Assembly: GCA_009746045.1 (NCBI GenBank)
Contig: RPFO01000175.1
Span: 1,375,001-1,439,000, forward strand
From: Mesostigma viride
Lineage: Eukaryota; Streptophyta; Mesostigmatophyceae; Mesostigmatales; Mesostigmataceae
DNA length: 64,000 nucleotides
Reading direction: 5' to 3'
Part shown: positions 58,219 through 64,000 of the stretch, piece by piece
Layout of the letters: each line of letters starts with the position of its first letter
Position numbering within the stretch: position 1 is the first letter of the stretch
Translations under genes and position numbers: made by a program
Notes under the pieces: model-generated
What the model was told of the DNA's origin: nothing
What the model saw: only the letters and a program-made list of their open reading frames with translations
Databases searched by the model: none

Positions 58219-61200
58219 ATGTCGTCCTCCTATTCCGATTCTGTCAAGGCCACTCCCGTTTCACCCAAGATGACGGCGAACACCTCGCCGGACCGAACGG
58301 CAACGGAGGAGTTTCCTTCGTTGCAGTTCGGTCCCGTAAAAGATCTTGCGAGGTCCCCCCCACCGAGTCCCCCTCGCCCTCCAAGTCCAACTTGCCCCCC
58401 AGCGAGTTGGACAGAATTATACCCCCCACCTCTCTCGCTGCTGCGTCTCGCGCTCCGTCCCGCTCTCCGCCCCGTAAGTCTCCATCGCCGCCCCCCAAGT
58501 CGGCCGGAGCTACTGCGTCCCGCTCGCCGCCCCGCAAGTCCCCCAAGTCCCCCGCAACTGCGACCCGTTCGCCGAACCGCAAGTCCCCCTCTCCGCCCAA
58601 AGTTCCCCCCGCTACCGCGTCCCGCTCTCCTTCTCGCAAGTCCCCCTCGCCGTCAACCAAGAACCCCGCAACTGCGACCCGCTCGCCGTCCCGCTCTGCT
58701 TCCCCCAAGTCCCGCTCGCCGCCACCCAAGTCCCCCGCTGCTGCGTCCCGCTCGCCGTCCCCCAAGCATTCCAGTTCTAAGCGTAAGCCTGCGGCCGAGT
58801 GGGTAGAGGAAGACGACCGCACCAAAGAGCTCAGGAAGCTGAGGAAGTCTATCAGTGAGCTTGTTGAGGAGGACGAGCGCGATCAGACTAACGGGAGGCC
58901 TGAAGACCCGGAATCGCCGGTTCGGGAGTCGCGTCAGAAGCGGTTGTCCGATTTGTTAGCAATGGCCGCAAGCTTTGCTGACGAATACGCGGCTCTCGAC
59001 AAGAAGGACAAGGAGAAGGAGAAGGCGGAGAGGGAGGCCATCGAGAAGGCGGAGAGGGAGAGGGTGGAGAGGGAGGAGAAGGAGAGGCTGGAGAAGGCGG
59101 AGAGGGAGGAGGAGGAGAGGGAGTACAAGGAGAAAAAGGCTGCCCAGGAGAAGGAGCACAGGATCCTGGTGGCGAAGCAGAAGGAGGAGGCGAAGAAGAA
59201 GACGGAGGCGGCAGCGAAGGGAATTCTTGCGGAGGAGGCCGCTCTTTTTTTGCAGATGCGACAGGAGAGGATGAAGGCGGAAGAGGCCGCGAGGAAGATG
59301 GAGGAGGAGGCTGCGAGGAAGGGGAGGAGGCTGCGAAGGCAGTTGAGGGGGAGAAGGACGAGAACGGGAGCCCACCCCTTCTTCACGAAGGATTTTCAGT
59401 CGATTATCAGGTATGTTTATTAATGTGAGACGTACATTTTTCAGATGGCTTGAACGGCGTGTGTGTATCGTAGAAAGGGTGGGATTTTATGTCATACATT
59501 GATCGTAAGGGTCTAGCTGCGGAGAGACGTTGACCTAGGAGTTAAGGTTGTTGACGACGACGATGTGTGGCCTTTTTTTTACTCTTGTTGTCTGCAGCCC
59601 GACACGCTGGCCATTCTGAAACAGTACCTGGCTCAGGCTGAGTCTGAGTCTGGGGTGAGTCGTAAAGCCGAAAAGGGCTTGAGAGGCTTGATCCGCTTTC
59701 TTTCGGCCGAGATAGCGTTTGCAGAGAAGTCCGGTGTCGTCGTGGACCGTCCGGAGTCGGCAGACATAATTTGGAAGAACGACCGCCTGGGCCGTCTTGC
59801 ATTGTTCGAAGCCACACAGCGAGCCATTCATGGGAAGAGGGTCGTTGGTGACGACATGTATGAGGTTTTGAAGATCGCGCAGTCGTGCATCCTTAATCTG
59901 AAGGAGGATGTCGGACGTTACTTTCCCCGTCGTGCTTTAATATGGTCGACGCTCTTTGATGAGGTTGAAAAGTTCGAGGTCCACATTGGCTTCACATGCA
60001 TCGAGGCTTCCTATATGGAAACCTTGAAAACCACTGCGTTGCATCAGCTCTTTAAACTCATGACTGGAGATATGAGAGCGGATTCGAGGGCTTCACTGTC
60101 GGAAGATGAAGTGTTTGATATTGTCAGGCAAGGATTTGTTGACACGTCCAACAGTGACTATATCGTAATTGTGCCGGGAAGAATGAATGACGTAGGAGGA
60201 TTGGAGGAGCGCGCACATGAAGTGATCGCGCATTTGGACATGGCAAGAGACCACTTACTGCAATCTTTTGTTAAGTGGCGGACTGACTTTCTTGTCAGCC
60301 CGGACGCCAGCCTTTCGCGGGAAGCGGTCGCTTTCTTTTTGGATTGGGCTGGACAGGTGATCCAAAGTTTCCGGCACCGGGAGGACTTCCATGTTATTCA
60401 GACATATAAGCCATACCGGGAAGTCGTCCAGGAATGGTTGGATCAAATCTCGTTGGTTGATTGTCTCCAGAGTATCCGAACCAAGACAGACACGGAGTGG
60501 TCTGATTTAGAGGCGGGAGGCCATTGGCAGTCCCTCGAGTTGTTCTTCGAGGCGGAATTGAGGCGGCAACTGGAAAAGGAGAGAGCCCATCAAGTGCCGA
60601 TATGGCCTTTGGGGAAGATTTTGAGGAGGTGGAAGTTCTACGTTTCGGTACGTTAACTTGCCGATATCGTTTATCGATTTGGGTTGTTTCCATTCCCTGA
60701 ATAGGGCTCTATATGCTGACCAACCTTCATGGTTTGTCCTGTCATATCATGCAGGGGGGCTCCATGCCAGGGGACGTATCGGAGGATTTACCTAATTTGT
60801 CAGACTTGGTTGATAAGGTGGGTGCTTGTCCGTCGAGTTTCCACGAGCATCTTACATGGGGTCTAGCTGCAGGTAGACCCTCACCCTTTTATTGAGACTG
60901 ACATGTTCGGCTAATTTCAACGGTGCCCCCAACCAATCTGTTGTCTTTTTTCAGGGGGCGGCTGCGGCGATGGCTGTTGACAGTGCTGGTATTTGGTCTG
61001 GACTCGAGATGGAAATGGTAAGCATTAAACGATATCCGGATGTCTGCATTTCGCCTGAAGTTTTAGTGAGCGCATTATGCGAAATATACAAATATCGACT
61101 AATTTTGATTTCCAATGAGCTGTCGTATTCGGTGTTGACAGGCGGGGGGTTTGGCCTCAGCAGGCGCTGCCGGAGAGGAAGAAAACGCTGGAGGAGATGA

Positions 61201-64000
61201 GGATGGGGGGGATGAAAACGCTGGAGGAGATGAGGATGGGGGAGACGCTGAGGGAGAAGTGGCTGTGCAGGTACGTTCATCCGCCGCGAGTTCGTGTGAT
61301 TTTTTTCGTGCTGAGGGGTATCTCCGCAGAGAGACGATGGTGCAACAATCGAACTGAGGTCAAGTCCCTTCTTGTTCGTTTTTTTTTGTAATGCAGGCGG
61401 GGGCTGTCGCTGGGGGTACTGCGGGGGGGAAGGCGGCGAAGCCTCCATTGACTGAGCATGAAAGGGAAAAGCTGGATTCCCGCAAGAAGGTTGCGAAGGA
61501 TCATATTATTGCTGTTGGCCTGATCATGCTTAAGTCTCCGCCCGATGGCGTCGATTCGGAGGGACCTGCGGGGTCCGAGTTTCGCAAGTACCTGACACGA
61601 CTTGAGGCGGAAGTCGATGCCGATTTCGATACGGAGGTGTTGGGTGACGCTACCTTTAAGAGTGAATTGGCATATGAATTCGCAAATCTGGTGAAGTCGA
61701 AAGCCACCAAGAATTTCAAGTGGCAGCCTAAGGAGTACTCAGAGGCAAAGGTTGACAAGATCGAGAAATTCATGAAGGCTGATTTTCGTCGTCGGGCCGC
61801 TGAGGGAAAAAGGGCGCTGAATGCGGTGGCAAAGGCCAACAGTAAGAAGAACGCGGAGGCGAAGGCGGCGGAGAAGGAGGCGAAGAAGGCGGAGAAGGAG
61901 AAGGCTAAGGAGGCCAAGAAGCAGCAGAAAACTGGACAGGTACGATTGTTGTGAAAATTTAGACCTCTCGCTGCGGGTAGACGCTGACCGGCTGCGGGAC
62001 TTGGTGTTTAGTGTCAGTAAGGTACTATTCCAACAGAACTTTGTTCGTCCCTGAACAGGATGTCGTGGTCGGCCTAAAGATTACTGACTTGAGCAAATCC
62101 TGCGGTCCTTTTCGATTTTTTACTTCAGGATGACGGGGGGGACGAAGACGCCACGGTGGAGAAGAAGTTACCTGGTCATGACGCCGTGTTCGCGCTGGTG
62201 AAGGATATGCTCAAGTACTGCTCGAGTAGGCGGATGGCGGACGTCGATGACCTGCCAAACTGGCCCGAGTTCTCCCCCTTTCTTGAGCTGCTCCGGTCAC
62301 TCAACAAGCTTTTTAAGGAGGGGGTGCTCACGAGCAGTGGGAACCCGGACACCGACCCTATCATTGAAAGCTGGAAGCCTTCGAAAAAGGTCGACTCGAA
62401 CAAGGAGGTCAGGGACCAGAACATCCGGAAGGCCAATACTCTCAGGGAAACGCGTTGGATTCGGCCGGCCGATTTTAAGCAGACCGGATGTTTCAGTATG
62501 CGGATCCAGACGGTCAACGCGCTTATTTTGCCAGAGGCTTTGAGGCAGCGGCGTTTAAACCTTGAAACCATTAAGGAGAACGGCCGCATTCTCCTCAATG
62601 CGCGGGACAACGCCTTGCACTTCAAGGTTGTTGTCCCGGTCTGGCAGTTCCCTTTCCAGGCGCTTGCCGAATCTCAACCTGACCTGTTCGACAAGCAAAT
62701 CTTGTGCATGCCGGATTTCGTCAAGTGGCTGAAGCATCACCACGGCGCCAAGATTGACGCGGAGGATGTGGGGTCCAGGTACTTCCGGCCCCTTTCGGAT
62801 ACTGAAGTCGACGTGTGGCTTAACACGGAGTCCACCACCTCTTTCCTCGCGAGAGGACTTGAGTGGCGTACCTACGCCAGGGTGGACGAGGTGGAAGCAG
62901 TTTTGCCTCAGGAGATCGAGGGCAGTCGGCAAGTTTTCAACCTGCTGTGCAATACTGCGATGAAGTCCTACGATCCGAAATTTTTTGAGGAACGGGTACC
63001 GGTACCGTATCTGGTTCTCCGGTACGCGGTGGTGGATGGGAACCACTACTTTAAGGGGTTAAAGTCGTTTCTCAGGGGGCCGGATGGCGGGTGGGGAGAG
63101 GTTCGGGCAATGATGTGCGAGGGTGGGGCGGAGTCCAATTTCGCAAATACTCCTAAGGAGGCGGAGCACGCCTTCCAGGACCTGTTGCGGAAATTCCGTG
63201 GTGGTTACATGGGTACGAACGTCATTCTTCTCAAGGGTGGCGACCTGCTCCCGTCGTGGAGTGAGCTGCGAAATCTACCTAAGGCAAAAGAAGATGTAAG
63301 CTATCTATTTTGGCAGGGTCTAGCTGCGGGTAGACCCTCGGAATTTTCGTGGTTGTTTTTTGTGTGCGCTTCAAGTTTTTTGCGAGGGTCTCGCTGCAGC
63401 TAGACCCTCTCCTTTTTTTTGTTGGAATTTTCGTTGCGTATTGTCGGCCGTTTCTTTTTCGAATTTTGTTAGGGTCTATCCGCAGCTATACCCCTCGCCT
63501 TTTATGACTGAGTTTTGTCGTTGCTCGCTCGATGTTAATTGATGTCGCAGGCGGTGCTGACCGGCAAGCTGGAGAAGCTGTTCGACATCGCCAAGGGGGC
63601 GAATTCGGAGGACTTAGCCGTGGCGGATCGTACGCTGGGCCAGGCGTTGCTTGACGTGTGGAACTACAACAAGCTATATCTATACGGCAAAGTCACGCGT
63701 GGGAAGGGCCACTATATTGCGGATGGCCACTACACCAATCTGCTCACGTACATCCTCCCGGCTATGCGGCAAGCGGGGGGAAGGGAAGGGAATGTGGAGC
63801 CGGCAGCGGTGGATGTACACGAGGAGGAAGCAGAAGGAAAGAAAAAGCCGGCCCACAGCATTGCTTCAGTGCATTCCGCTTACAGTCGCACGCTGGCCAA
63901 CACGTTTCTCCGTCTGACACAGGAGCAGACTGATGATCCTGCCTCAACGAAACCCGCGCCTGAGGAGGTGATGATGCAAAGGTGCAAATTCGCGAATGCA
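58219..64000 (+). CDS. Large multi-exon gene of unknown family (3' end outside the window)
   Basis: Exons: 58,219-59,410; 59,598-60,647; 60,755-60,817; 60,955-61,017; 61,142-61,270; 61,397-61,939; 62,129-63,295; 63,551-64,000 (open at the edge). More than 1,500 residues. All seven introns have GT...AG ends and phase 0 after correcting exon 1. Exon 1 begins with ATG right after TTCTGCAG, so an upstream exon is possible. It encodes MSSSYSDSVKATPVSPKM, then SRSPPRKSPSP-type Ser/Pro/Arg/Lys repeats, then a long E/K/R/A coiled coil. Exon 1 needs two added bases (a C run at about 58,355 and near 59,325) to stay in frame. Exons 3-5 are short and acidic (AGGDEDGGD). Exon 6 ends in a Lys/Glu/Ala helix; exons 2, 7 and 8 are globular. 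No known domain seen. It is divergent from the transposase-like gene; a structural or accessory role in one large element is conceivable but not shown. Confidence 0.65.
59411..63550 (+). repeat. CTGCAG palindromes inside introns of the plus-strand gene
   Basis: Recognisable copies in intron 1 (about 59,509; degenerate), intron 3 (about 60,859), intron 5 (about 61,317), intron 6 (about 61,962; degenerate) and intron 7 (three copies, about 63,318, 63,386 and 63,470). Introns 2 and 4 have no clear copy. None lies in an exon. Confidence 0.8.

Larger units (their letters stand above)
48398..61395. other. Right copy of the duplicated block (cleaner sequence)
   Basis: Partner of 35,743-48,273. Begins in the middle of exon 2 of the transposase-like gene, directly after the gap, and continues past the point where the left copy stops into unique sequence. 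Confidence 0.9.

Overview
Eukaryotic nuclear DNA, most likely from a large, repeat-rich algal or protist genome. The evidence is spliced genes with GT-AG introns, LTR retrotransposons, foldback elements and MITEs, minisatellites kilobases long, and no bacterial operons. I could not name the species. Almost everything recognisable is mobile or repetitive. The only clear non-Copia multi-exon genes lie to the right of about 34 kb, and they too may belong to an element.

Layout, left to right. 0.5-1.6 kb (minus): a 2OG-Fe(II)-oxygenase-like gene with an in-frame stop. 1.7-3.8 kb: diverged repeats, a fragment of an RLE-type non-LTR retrotransposon, and a 7-bp microsatellite. 4.7-8.3 kb (minus): a tyrosine recombinase gene split by a 2.1-kb foldback element with a TAA target duplication (Harbinger-like), which carries a smaller element of its own. 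9.25-24.5 kb (minus): Copia-1, a Copia-type LTR element truncated at its 5' end. Its gag is interrupted by a complete but frameshifted relative, Copia-2 (14,890-23,334), with identical 5-bp target duplications. Both elements show an unusual domain order: integrase, then retropepsin, then RT-RNase H. 24.5-33 kb: minisatellites, microsatellites, a 0.5-kb palindrome and one short unplaced ORF.

From 34 kb to the right edge the landscape changes. A three-exon minus-strand gene (34,153-37,882) encodes a DDE-transposase-like protein. A plus-strand gene with at least eight exons (58,219 to past 64,000) encodes a protein of unknown family with Ser/Pro/Arg repeats and a long charged coiled coil. They are divergently arranged around about 7 kb of spacer, which includes a 30-bp tandem array of 4.2-4.6 kb that flips orientation at its right end. 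A ~22-bp palindrome built around CTGCAG occurs more than 30 times here, in introns and spacers but not in exons, and I saw none to the left of 34.1 kb.

The apparent 12.5-kb duplication (35,743-48,273 versus 48,398-61,395), joined by 124 Ns, looks like two overlapping contig ends scaffolded without merging. The left copy carries extra coding indels, as a low-quality contig end would. The real locus probably has one copy of each gene, so annotations in 38-48 kb should be read against the cleaner copy at 50.5-61.4 kb.
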